Assembly (NCBI GenBank): GCA_002411105.1
Contig: DHQX01000009.1
Coordinates: forward strand, 1,190 to 13,932
Length of the DNA: 12,743 nt
Source of the DNA: Christensenella sp. UBA5327
GTDB taxonomy: Bacteria; Bacillota; Clostridia; Christensenellales; Aristaeellaceae
Direction: 5' to 3'
Shown: piece after piece, positions 7,201 through 12,743 of the stretch
How positions within the stretch are numbered: the stretch's first letter is position 1
Layout: each line of letters begins with the position of its first letter
Made by a program: the position numbers and the translations under genes
Notes under the pieces: model-generated
What the model was told of the DNA's origin: nothing
The model's database searches: none
What the model saw: only the letters and a program-made list of their open reading frames with translations

Positions 7201-7225
7201 GCCCGCCGGTATATTGCCGGCGGGC
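7201..7225. terminator. Strong GC hairpin, shared terminator between convergent transcripts
   Basis: GCCCGCCGG (7201-7209) and CCGGCGGGC (7217-7225) form a perfect 9-bp stem with a TATATTG loop. On the minus strand it is followed by TTCATCAATTTGTC, moderately T-rich; on the plus strand the downstream bases are less so. It sits 45 bp after the exporter operon and exactly at the expected 3' end of the minus-strand RNA candidate, so it may end both transcripts. Confidence 0.65.
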
Positions 7226-7533
7226 CGAGTGTCCTATTCAGTTGTTCTGCCGTTTGTTGCCGTCTTTCTGGCTTCGCCCGGGAACAATCACCATCTCCCT
7301 TTAGGGGATTTGGCTGCCCGGGTCAGGGACGATGACATCGGTTGGTTAGGGTTCTAAGTCTTCTGGGTTTCTGATTCGTTGTCATCAAAAGGTCTCTGTC
7401 CGGCGCTTGCCTTGGGTGTTACGGATTGCTTGCCTCAGCAGGGCGGGCGAAGCAGACAACAAAGGGTATGATCTCCGTGTTATTCAGTATACCGCCCTCC
7501 TTCTGAGCCCATCGTTCAGCTTTCCTTTGGCTC
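7201..7533 (-). ncRNA. Candidate structured non-coding RNA, about 330 nt, family unknown
   Basis: Read on the minus strand, TTGACA-N17-TATATT (7568-7540) leads into a region with no convincing ORF that ends in a 9-bp GC hairpin. Helices visible, in RNA order: GAGCC (7533-7529) with GGCTC (7509-7505); CTCAG (7507-7503) with CTGAG (7438-7434), enclosing AGGGCGG (7498-7492) with CCGCCCT (7446-7440) and GGTAT (7493-7489 region) with ATACC; GATGACA (7386-7380) with TGTCATC (7337-7331); CCCGGG (7322-7317) with CCCGGG (7282-7277), enclosing CCA..ATCCCC-TAAA-GGGAGAT..GG (7313-7291). GCCGAG (7536-7531) could also pair with CTCGGC (7229-7224) as a closing stem. GGCAAGC is repeated (7433-7427, 7411-7405). 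Hallmarks of tmRNA, RNase P, SRP RNA and 6S RNA were looked for and not found. The gene downstream is convergent, so it is not a leader of a protein gene. Confidence 0.55.
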
Positions 7534-7539
7534 GGCTCC

Positions 7540-7568
7540 AATATAGCACAGCTATTTTACCTTGTCAA
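7540..7568 (-). promoter_or_regulatory. Housekeeping promoter of the candidate ncRNA
   Basis: On the minus strand: -35 TTGACA (7568-7563), 17-bp spacer, -10 TATATT (7545-7540). Start of transcription is expected near 7533. Upstream bases (7569-7620) are rich in TATA-type tracts and could act as an UP element. Confidence 0.8.
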
Positions 7569-7583
7569 TACCGGCGCGATATA

Positions 7584-7619
7584 AACCGGATTGTATATCC
7601 GAAATATATCCCGCCGGTT
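7584..7619. repeat. Nested repeats between divergent promoters, possible operator
   Basis: AACCGG (7584-7589) and CCGGTT (7614-7619) are inverted. Between them TATATCC occurs twice (7594-7600 and 7605-7611), 11 bp apart, i.e. one helical turn. The block lies between the minus-strand ncRNA promoter and the plus-strand vanZ-like promoter, so a shared regulator is conceivable. Confidence 0.35.
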
Positions 7620-7645
7620 CAAAAGATGGTTCGTGTTTGAGCCGC

Positions 7646-7674
7646 TTGACAGGGCGCCGGGGCCGCCGTATGCT
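7646..7674 (+). promoter_or_regulatory. Promoter of the VanZ-family gene
   Basis: TTGACA (7646-7651), a 17-bp GC-rich spacer, then TATGCT (7669-7674). Transcription should begin near 7681, immediately before AAAGGAGG (7683-7690), giving a leader of only about 18 nt. Confidence 0.75.
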
Positions 7675-7698
7675 CGTCCCACAAAGGAGGGACGGGGC

Positions 7699-8163
7699 AT
7701 GAAAACCATCAGGCGCTGGGCCGAAAAACGGCTGCCGGAGGGCAGAAAACGCCGGCGCTTCTATCTGTTTTGCGCGCTGGCGCTGCTGGTGGCCATGATG
7801 GCCTGGCTGATGTCCGCCCTGCCGCCTGACGCCTCCCAGGCCCAAAGCGGCTGGCTGCGCGGCTTCCTCCAGCGCCTTTTCGGGGCCGAGGTGAACGAGC
7901 TGCTGCTGCGCAAACTGGCCCACTTCAGCGAGTATCTGCTGTTGGGCCTGTTTTTGGGCCTGTCCATCTGCCAATTGGGCTGGCAGGCGCGCTACGCCTT
8001 CCTCGCCCTGAGCTTGGCGCTTTTGGCCGCGGTGGCGGATGAGACCATCCAGGTCTTCTCATCCCGCGGCCCCTCCCTTATCGATGTGTGGATCGACCTG
8101 GCAGGCGCGGCCACGGGGCTGTTTGTCACCTGGCTCATCAGCAGAAAGTTCCCAATTACATAA
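7699..8163 (+). CDS. VanZ-family membrane protein
   Basis: 154-aa protein with a basic N-terminus (KRLPEGRKRRR), a first membrane helix (about 21-41), and about three further helices in the last 80 residues. Family marks are RKLAHFSEYLLLG (about 71-83) and ADETIQVFSSRGPSLIDVWI followed by DLAGAATG (about 113-140), the conserved acidic and polar residues of VanZ-like proteins. VanZ of Enterococcus lowers teicoplanin susceptibility, but most chromosomal homologues are uncharacterised, so no resistance phenotype is claimed. ATG 7699 follows AAAGGAGG by 8 nt; a longer in-frame start at 7591 lies upstream of the promoter and is rejected. The last 8 bp overlap the 3' end of the convergent corA-like gene. 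Confidence 0.88.
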   Translation: MKTIRRWAEKRLPEGRKRRRFYLFCALALLVAMMAWLMSALPPDASQAQSGWLRGFLQRLFGAEVNELLLRKLAHFSEYLLLGLFLGLSICQLGWQARYAFLALSLALLAAVADETIQVFSSRGPSLIDVWIDLAGAATGLFVTWLISRKFPIT

Positions 8164-9109
8164 ACTTCTTGCGCTTGAAGATATAGATGATCGCCAGAAT
8201 CACCACCAGAAACACCAGCACCAGCGTGGGGTAGGCCCAGGGGTGGTTGAGCTCGGGCATGTGCTTGAAGTTCATCCCATACCAGCCCACAATGAGCGTG
8301 AGCGGCATGAAGATGGCGGTGATGACGGTGAGGATTTTCATGATGCGGTTCAGGTTATAGTTGATGACCGCATCCAGGCTCTCCCGCAGGTGCACGGCGC
8401 TTTCCCCCATCATCTGGACGCTGGCGGAGATGCGCTGGGCCTTGCCGATAAAAAGCCGGAAATGCCACAGGCTCTCCCGCCTGAACAGCTCGTTTTCGTT
8501 TTCCTCCAGCTCCTCGGCGATGTCAATGAGCTGCTCCAGATAGTTGTGCGCCAGGGCCAGGCGCTGGCGGTAGGCATAGATGACGCGGTTGAGCTGACGG
8601 TCCGCCTGGTCCTCCAGCAGATCCTGCTCAATCTCAAGGAAGCGCTGCTCCATGTCCTCCAGCATCCGGCCGCTGCCCTGCAGCAGACGTTCAAGGATAG
8701 CATAGATGAACTTCTCCAGCGTTCCGCCGCCCTGCAGGCGCTTCACCGCCTCCTCAAACAGGCCCTGCACGCTGCCGTCCGCGTCCTCGATCTCCGCCAG
8801 CAAAAACAGGTCCTGCCTCACGATGAAGGCGATGCGATCCCGGGCGGCCTCCATGTCCGCCATGTTGATGATGTTGATGATGCCGATGCTCACATCCCCG
8901 TACACATCAATGCTGTTCCTCAGCCTGGCCGGCTCCCGGGCGAAGTCCCGGTCCAGCTTATCGGCAATGCCCAGCATCCCGCTGATGGCTTTGAGCCGCT
9001 CCAGGCCCAGGTAGCCCACCTTGATGCCCGGGGCGCTCAGCGCCTCCTCCCCCACGCTGGCCATGTCCTGGGGGCTCAAGAGATAATAATATGCCTGATC
9101 CATCGCCAT
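8156..9109 (-). CDS. corA: CorA-family divalent metal ion transporter
   Basis: 317-aa magnesium (or cobalt/nickel) channel protein of the inner membrane, expected to work as a pentamer. Residues 1-125 form the cytoplasmic alpha/beta domain; 126-255 are long charged helices (the funnel and stalk). Helix 1 (about 257-277) ends in the signature YGMN (277-280) followed by FKHMPEL, and helix 2 (about 292-312) is followed by the basic tail KRKK. These are the defining features of CorA. ATG 9109 has AGGAGG at 9120-9115, 5 nt away; an alternative ATG two codons later is less well placed. The gene converges on the VanZ-family gene with an 8-bp overlap and has no hairpin terminator between them. The exact metal cannot be told from sequence. 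Confidence 0.94.
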   Translation of the reverse strand: MAMDQAYYYLLSPQDMASVGEEALSAPGIKVGYLGLERLKAISGMLGIADKLDRDFAREPARLRNSIDVYGDVSIGIINIINMADMEAARDRIAFIVRQDLFLLAEIEDADGSVQGLFEEAVKRLQGGGTLEKFIYAILERLLQGSGRMLEDMEQRFLEIEQDLLEDQADRQLNRVIYAYRQRLALAHNYLEQLIDIAEELEENENELFRRESLWHFRLFIGKAQRISASVQMMGESAVHLRESLDAVINYNLNRIMKILTVITAIFMPLTLIVGWYGMNFKHMPELNHPWAYPTLVLVFLVVILAIIYIFKRKKFM

Positions 9110-9136
9110 GTCCGCCTCCTAAAGCCTGCTGCCCTG

Positions 9137-9167
9137 ATGATAGCACAAGGGGCCGATCATTTGACAA
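9137..9167 (-). promoter_or_regulatory. Probable corA promoter sharing the -35 region with prfC
   Basis: On the minus strand, TTGTCA (9167-9162), a 19-bp spacer and TATCAT (9142-9137) preceded by TGC (an extended -10). The long spacer is compensated by the TGn motif. The -35 hexamer overlaps that of the prfC promoter on the opposite strand. Confidence 0.5.
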
Positions 9168-9190
9168 GCCCCTCAAAGCATCAGTATAAT
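9161..9190 (+). promoter_or_regulatory. Consensus promoter of prfC
   Basis: TTGACA (9161-9166), an 18-bp spacer and TATAAT (9185-9190): both hexamers match the housekeeping consensus exactly. A T7 run follows at 9192-9198, near the likely start of transcription. The leader is about 35 nt, with TAAGGGGG before the start codon. Confidence 0.85.
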
Positions 9191-9230
9191 CTTTTTTTGC
9201 AGGCAACAAGAGCCTCTAAGGGGGAAACGC

Positions 9231-10832
9231 ATGGGAAACCTGGAAAAAGAGATCAACAGGCGGCGCACCTTCGCCATCATCAGCCACCCGGACGCTGGCA
9301 AAACCACGCTCACGGAAAAACTGCTGCTGTATGGCGGCGCCATCCGCCAGGCGGGCAGTGTCAAGGCGCGCAAGGCGGCGGCCCACGCCACCAGCGACTG
9401 GATGGAGATCGAGAAGCAGCGCGGCATCTCCGTCACCTCCAGCGCCATGCAGTTTGACTATGAGGGCTACCATATCAACATCCTGGACACCCCCGGGCAC
9501 CAGGATTTCTCGGAGGATACCTACCGGGTGCTGGTGGCGGCTGACAGCGCTGTGATGCTGCTGGACGCCTCCCGGGGCGTTGAGGAGCAGACCAGGAAGC
9601 TCTTCAAGGTCTGCCGCATGCGGGGCATCCCCATTTTCACCTTTGTGAACAAGATGGACCGCGCCGCCAAGGACCCCTTTGCCCTGATGGAAGAGCTTGA
9701 GCAGGTGCTGGGCATCCGCTCCTGCCCGGTCAACTGGCCCATCGGCGTGGACGGCGACTTTCAGGGCGTATGCCACCGGGACAGCCGGGTGGTGGAGCTG
9801 TACTTTGGCGGTGACCACGGCAAGACCAAGGCCAAAAAAACCGAGGTACCCCTTGACAGCGATGCCCTTTCGGGGGTGCTGGCCGGGCACTATATTGACC
9901 GGCTCAAGGAAGAAATCGCCCTGCTGGATGAGGCGGGCGACCCCTTTGACCTGGAGGCCATCCGCCGGGGGGATCTGACCCCCATGTTCTTCGGCTCCGC
10001 CGTCACCAACTTTGGCGTGGAGCCCTTTCTCAACCGCTTTTTGCAGTACACCCTGCCCCCCACCCCCAGGGAGAGCGATCAGGGCCTTGTCCGCCCCGAC
10101 ACGCCGGAGTTTACCGGCTTTGTCTTTAAAATACAGGCCAACATGAACCCGGCCCACCGGGACCGTTTGGCCTTTGTCCGGGTGGTGTCGGGGGAATTCA
10201 GGCGGGACATGGCCGCCTGGCTATCCAGCACCGGCAAGCAGATTCAATTGAAAGCCCCCCAGCAGTTTATGGCGGATGAAAGGGCCATGGTGGAAACCGC
10301 CTACCCCGGTGACATCATCGGCCTGTTTGACCCGGGCGTCTACCGGCTGGGCGACTCATTAAGCGAAAAAAGCAAGCTGCGCTTTGAAAAAATCCCGGTC
10401 TTTGCGCCAGAGCACTTCGCCCGGGTGCGCCCCTTTGACTCCATGAAGCGCAAGCAGTTCCTAAAAGGCGTGGACCAGCTCAGCGAGGAGGGCGCCATCC
10501 AGACCTTCAGCCGCGAGGAGATGGGTCCGGAGCAAAGCATTGTGGGCGTGGTGGGCATCCTGCAGTTTGATGTCCTCAGCCACCGCCTGAAAAACGAATA
10601 TGGTGCTGAGCTGGCCATGGACATGCTGCCCTACCGCTACGTGCGCTGGGTGACCGGCGCCTCCAAGCCCCTGGACCAGCTCTCCCTCACCTCCACCACC
10701 CACCTGGGCATGGACAGCCACCAGCATCCGGTGCTGTTCTTTGAAAATGAATGGAGCATCCGCCTCGCCCAGGAAAAGAACCCCGGGCTGGAGCTGGCGG
10801 ATGTGGAGCCGATGGAGGGGTTTGGGGGCTGA
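9231..10832 (+). CDS. prfC: Peptide chain release factor 3 (RF3)
   Basis: 533-aa translational GTPase, close to the 529 aa of E. coli RF3. It removes RF1/RF2 from the ribosome after peptide release. GTPase motifs: G1 SHPDAGKTT (18-26), G2 RGISVTSS (64-71), G3 DTPGH (86-90), G4 NKMD (140-143). The start LEKEINRRRTFAIISHPDAG and the later segments TGFVFKIQANMNPAHRDR and GVVGILQFDVLSHRLKNEY are characteristic of RF3 rather than EF-G. Domains II and III follow the G domain from about residue 290. ATG 9231 has AAGGGGG upstream at good spacing and its own consensus promoter. The gene stands alone between divergent corA and the convergent araC-like gene. Confidence 0.97.
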   Translation: MGNLEKEINRRRTFAIISHPDAGKTTLTEKLLLYGGAIRQAGSVKARKAAAHATSDWMEIEKQRGISVTSSAMQFDYEGYHINILDTPGHQDFSEDTYRVLVAADSAVMLLDASRGVEEQTRKLFKVCRMRGIPIFTFVNKMDRAAKDPFALMEELEQVLGIRSCPVNWPIGVDGDFQGVCHRDSRVVELYFGGDHGKTKAKKTEVPLDSDALSGVLAGHYIDRLKEEIALLDEAGDPFDLEAIRRGDLTPMFFGSAVTNFGVEPFLNRFLQYTLPPTPRESDQGLVRPDTPEFTGFVFKIQANMNPAHRDRLAFVRVVSGEFRRDMAAWLSSTGKQIQLKAPQQFMADERAMVETAYPGDIIGLFDPGVYRLGDSLSEKSKLRFEKIPVFAPEHFARVRPFDSMKRKQFLKGVDQLSEEGAIQTFSREEMGPEQSIVGVVGILQFDVLSHRLKNEYGAELAMDMLPYRYVRWVTGASKPLDQLSLTSTTHLGMDSHQHPVLFFENEWSIRLAQEKNPGLELADVEPMEGFGG

Positions 10833-10888
10833 GGGCGGCTTGCCCAAACAACGCGCTCACGGCGCGCCCTGCACCCCACTGCCCCACC
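10833..10888. other. Short convergent gap after prfC
   Basis: 56 bp between the prfC stop and the 3' end of the AraC-type gene. Only weak stems are visible (GGGC 10833-10836 with GCCC 10842-10845; GCGC repeats near 10851-10866). No T-rich terminator is seen on either strand. Confidence 0.5.
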
Positions 10889-11794
10889 TTACTGGGCGGA
10901 CAGCATATCCCGCCGCAACTGCCCCGGCGTTTTGCCAGTCAGCTTTTTTGCAATGCCGCAAAAGTAGTTGGTCCGCTGAAAGCCCACCCTTCTCGCAATG
11001 TCCTCAATGCTCAGGCTGTGATCCATCAGCAGTTGCTGAGCACGCTTGATGCGCACCCGGTGAACATATTCGATCACCGTCATCCCTGTTTCCTGCCGGA
11101 AAATGCGCCCGCAGTAATCCGGGCTCAGGTACACGGCGGCCGCGATATTGGCAACGGTCAGTTTTTTATAGTAATACGTGGAGATATAGCACTTCACCGC
11201 ATAGCATAGCTGCTTTTTCCAGCCTTCCTGCTGCTTGTTTTCCACGCAAGCGGTAAACACCCAGGCCAGGATCCTTAACAAAATAGCCTTCGCGTGGAGC
11301 TCCCAAAGGGGATTGTTCCTCAGATACGAGCTGACCAAGGTACGCAGCAGCACTTCCGCCTCATCAGGCGAGGGCAATGCGACCACATCCGGCAGCCTGA
11401 AATGCCCGTTGATCAGGGCCTGGGGGCGGATATGCTCCGGGTGCGCCAGCTGCCCTGAAAACAGGCCGGCATAGCTCTTGGCTGTGTTGTAGCAATTGAG
11501 AAGCCAGCCGGCATCGTCCCTGTACTCAAGGTCAAAATGAACCCAGATGATCTCCGCGGGCTGATCATCCTCCACCCAGAACAGATGGGGTGTGTCAGGG
11601 CGGAGAATGGCCAGGTCGCCCCTTTTGAGCGTATAGCCTCTTTCCTCAATCTTCAGGTTGGCCGGCCTGCCGTAACAATACATCAACGCATGGTCATAGG
11701 TGCGGCGGGGATGTCTGCTCCAGCTATCTGTGCCCTGAAACCCTGCTTCCAGCACGCAGGGATTCAGTTCGACCAATGCGTAGTTCTTCTCCAC
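10889..11794 (-). CDS. AraC-family transcriptional regulator with N-terminal cupin domain
   Basis: DNA-binding regulator of about 301 aa. The N-terminal half has a cupin-like sensor with LKRGDLAILRPDTPHLF, a pattern seen in AraC proteins that bind small ligands such as sugars. The C-terminal 100 residues hold two helix-turn-helix motifs: KLTVANIAAAVYLSPDYCGR with IFRQETG, then SIEDIARRVGFQRTNYFCGI with AKKLTGKTPGQLRR. Two starts are possible: GTG 11794, 8 nt after AAGGAA, or TTG 11800, only 2 nt after it. I prefer GTG on spacing. It lies just downstream of a surface protein gene on the same strand, separated by a strong hairpin, and may be read partly by read-through. Ligand and targets are unknown. 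Confidence 0.9.
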   Translation of the reverse strand: MEKNYALVELNPCVLEAGFQGTDSWSRHPRRTYDHALMYCYGRPANLKIEERGYTLKRGDLAILRPDTPHLFWVEDDQPAEIIWVHFDLEYRDDAGWLLNCYNTAKSYAGLFSGQLAHPEHIRPQALINGHFRLPDVVALPSPDEAEVLLRTLVSSYLRNNPLWELHAKAILLRILAWVFTACVENKQQEGWKKQLCYAVKCYISTYYYKKLTVANIAAAVYLSPDYCGRIFRQETGMTVIEYVHRVRIKRAQQLLMDHSLSIEDIARRVGFQRTNYFCGIAKKLTGKTPGQLRRDMLSAQ

Positions 11795-11818
11795 ATTCAA
11801 GCTTCCTTTCCACTCAAA

Positions 11819-11851
11819 GGCAGTGAGGCAGATACATCCTGCCTCACTGCC
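11819..11851. terminator. Perfect 13-bp hairpin between surface protein and AraC-type genes
   Basis: GGCAGTGAGGCAG (11819-11831) pairs exactly with CTGCCTCACTGCC (11839-11851) around a 7-base loop. On the minus strand it is followed by TTTGAGTGG, only three Ts, and the ribosome binding site of the regulator begins about 10 bp later. It could end the surface protein transcript, limit read-through into the regulator, or act as a palindromic operator. Confidence 0.55.
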
Positions 11852-11930
11852 GGGTCGCCTGGCCTGTTATGGCGAGGTCATTCCTCTATTCATTTGATAC
11901 ACCACATGACACAAAGGCGTTTCTTGCCGC

Positions 11931-12743
11931 TTAGCGCATGTGTGCCTTGCTGTCTTTCCGGATGATGACCACGGCAGCAACCAAAAGTGCAAGACAGCAT
12001 AGTAGCATAAGGGCAATCCTGTATGCAAGGGTATCCCCGGTTGGAGGCGTTTCGGTGATGTTCGTGAAGGTGATGGCCCCGGCATACGGGACGCCGTCTT
12101 TGAGCACATCCACCTTGGCTTGCAGTTGGCCATTGTCCGGCGTCGTTGTCACTTTGAGGGTATAGACGCTTTTATCATAGGCAATGCGGGGGTCTTTGCC
12201 CGGAATCTCCCGGATGGTATAGATGTAGTTGTGCACCGCTTTGCTGAAGGTCCTGTCGGGAAACACAATGCTGCCGTCCTGTTGATTTTGTACCTCAGCC
12301 AACACTTTCCCATTGATGTCCATGAGCACGAAGGTAAACTGCCCAGCCTTCAGGGCGCCGTTGCGCAGCACCTTGTTCCCTTCAATGCGCACCCTGATCA
12401 CAGGGTAGGTGGGGGAAGGGGGCGGCGGCGGGGCCTCCTTGGCATTGGTCACCTTGTAGCCTGTCACCGCGTCACCGGTGATGGCCACGGTGTAGCCCGC
12501 GACCGTCACTTCCGCCACAGTGTAAACGATTTTCTGGCCGTCTTTGTATTCGTCCAGGTCTGCAAAGCTGCCGGCCCAGTGGTTGGCCTGGTTCAGCTCC
12601 AGCGTCCGCCCGGTATCAAGGCCATCCGCCAGAAGCTTGATGACCACGCTGTCAGGGCGCTTGCCATCCTGGTTGTCCGCGTCCTCCCAGATTTTGATGA
12701 CAGGCACGCTGGTCTTGCCGGGGGTGTAGCGGTTGGTCACATG
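11931..12743 (-). CDS. Sortase-anchored surface protein, pilin-like, 5' end outside window
   Basis: C-terminal 271 residues of a longer cell-wall protein; the frame is open to the window edge, and no true start is present. Numbering from codon 12740: residues 13-102 form a CNA-B domain with Lys16 (VIKIWEDADN), Glu77 (YTVAEV) and Asn99 (KVTNA) positioned for an intramolecular isopeptide bond. A proline linker (PPPPPSP, 104-110) follows. Residues 113-229 resemble the Spy0128/FctA pilin domain, with Lys123 (GNKVL), Glu178 (TIREIPGKD) and Asn227 (TFTN) in matching places. The tail has TPPTGD (231-236), a membrane helix (about 241-260) and RKDSKAHMR: a sorting signal with Thr in place of the Leu of LPxTG. 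More CNA-B repeats probably lie upstream. It is likely an adhesin or pilus subunit. Confidence 0.85.
   Translation of the reverse strand, partial: HVTNRYTPGKTSVPVIKIWEDADNQDGKRPDSVVIKLLADGLDTGRTLELNQANHWAGSFADLDEYKDGQKIVYTVAEVTVAGYTVAITGDAVTGYKVTNAKEAPPPPPSPTYPVIRVRIEGNKVLRNGALKAGQFTFVLMDINGKVLAEVQNQQDGSIVFPDRTFSKAVHNYIYTIREIPGKDPRIAYDKSVYTLKVTTTPDNGQLQAKVDVLKDGVPYAGAITFTNITETPPTGDTLAYRIALMLLCCLALLVAAVVIIRKDSKAHMR

Noticed and set aside
7201..7533. tmRNA, RNase P RNA, SRP RNA or 6S RNA as the identity of the minus-strand RNA
   Set aside because: No CCA-ended tRNA-like 3' end or tag frame (tmRNA), no GAGGAAAGTCC core with matching 3' partner (RNase P), no GGAAGGAAGC-type tip (SRP), and it is too long with too many separate helices for a simple 6S rod. 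Judged by eye; a covariance-model scan would decide.
7109..7640. Small open frames on + (82 and 77 codons) in the gap after the exporter
   Set aside because: No ribosome binding sites, no recognisable motif, and they overlap the structured region of the minus-strand RNA candidate.
8039..9457. Long open frame of 472 codons on + across the corA gene
   Set aside because: It is antisense to corA, whose protein has clear family motifs, and its composition (runs of His, Gln, Ala, Leu) is typical of an antisense shadow in GC-rich DNA. It also runs into prfC in another frame.
9216..10157. Open frame of 313 codons on - across prfC
   Set aside because: Antisense to the GTPase domain of RF3; rich in Gly, His, Ala and Val; no ribosome binding site or family motif.
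1..12743. CRISPR array, tRNA or rRNA genes, insertion sequence transposase
   Set aside because: No regularly spaced direct repeats, no tRNA cloverleaf with a TTCRA arm, no rRNA segment and no transposase-like protein could be found on either strand.

Overview
The window reads as chromosomal DNA of a fairly GC-rich Gram-positive bacterium, most likely a clostridial member of the Bacillota. Evidence: strong AGGAGG-type ribosome binding sites, a sortase-anchored pilin-like surface protein, an intramembrane-type histidine kinase next to an ABC exporter, and a VanZ-family protein. The genus cannot be fixed from the sequence alone.

Left part (1-7155, all on +): a two-component system (DesK/NarL-type histidine kinase and LuxR-type response regulator, overlapping reading frames) is followed by an ECF-type sigma factor overlapping a single-pass membrane protein that looks like its regulator, then a 0.5-kb stretch packed with hairpins, then an ABC-2 exporter (ATPase plus two permeases). 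Kinase, regulator, ATPase, permease, permease is the order of the Bacillus LnrJK-LnrLMN (YfiJKLMN) amphiphile/polyene resistance locus. Here the two halves are separated by the sigma module and the hairpin island.

Middle part (7156-9230): a 543-bp gap without a protein gene holds what looks like a structured non-coding RNA of about 330 nt on the minus strand. It has a near-consensus promoter (TTGACA-N17-TATATT), several long-range helices and a strong GC hairpin at its 3' end. A divergent promoter reads into a VanZ-family membrane protein, whose 3' end overlaps that of a convergent CorA-type metal transporter gene. The corA and prfC promoters are divergent and appear to share their -35 region.

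Right part (9231-12743): prfC (peptide chain release factor 3) on +, then on the minus strand an AraC-family regulator lying downstream of the 3' part of a surface protein gene. That protein has a CNA-B domain, a proline linker, a Spy0128/FctA-like isopeptide domain, a variant sorting signal (TPPTGD), a membrane helix and a basic tail. A perfect 13-bp hairpin separates the surface protein gene from the regulator gene. The surface protein gene runs off the right end of the window.

The items most worth a second look are the candidate ncRNA at 7201-7533, the hairpin island at 3473-3964, and the insertion of a sigma module between a two-component system and its probable exporter.
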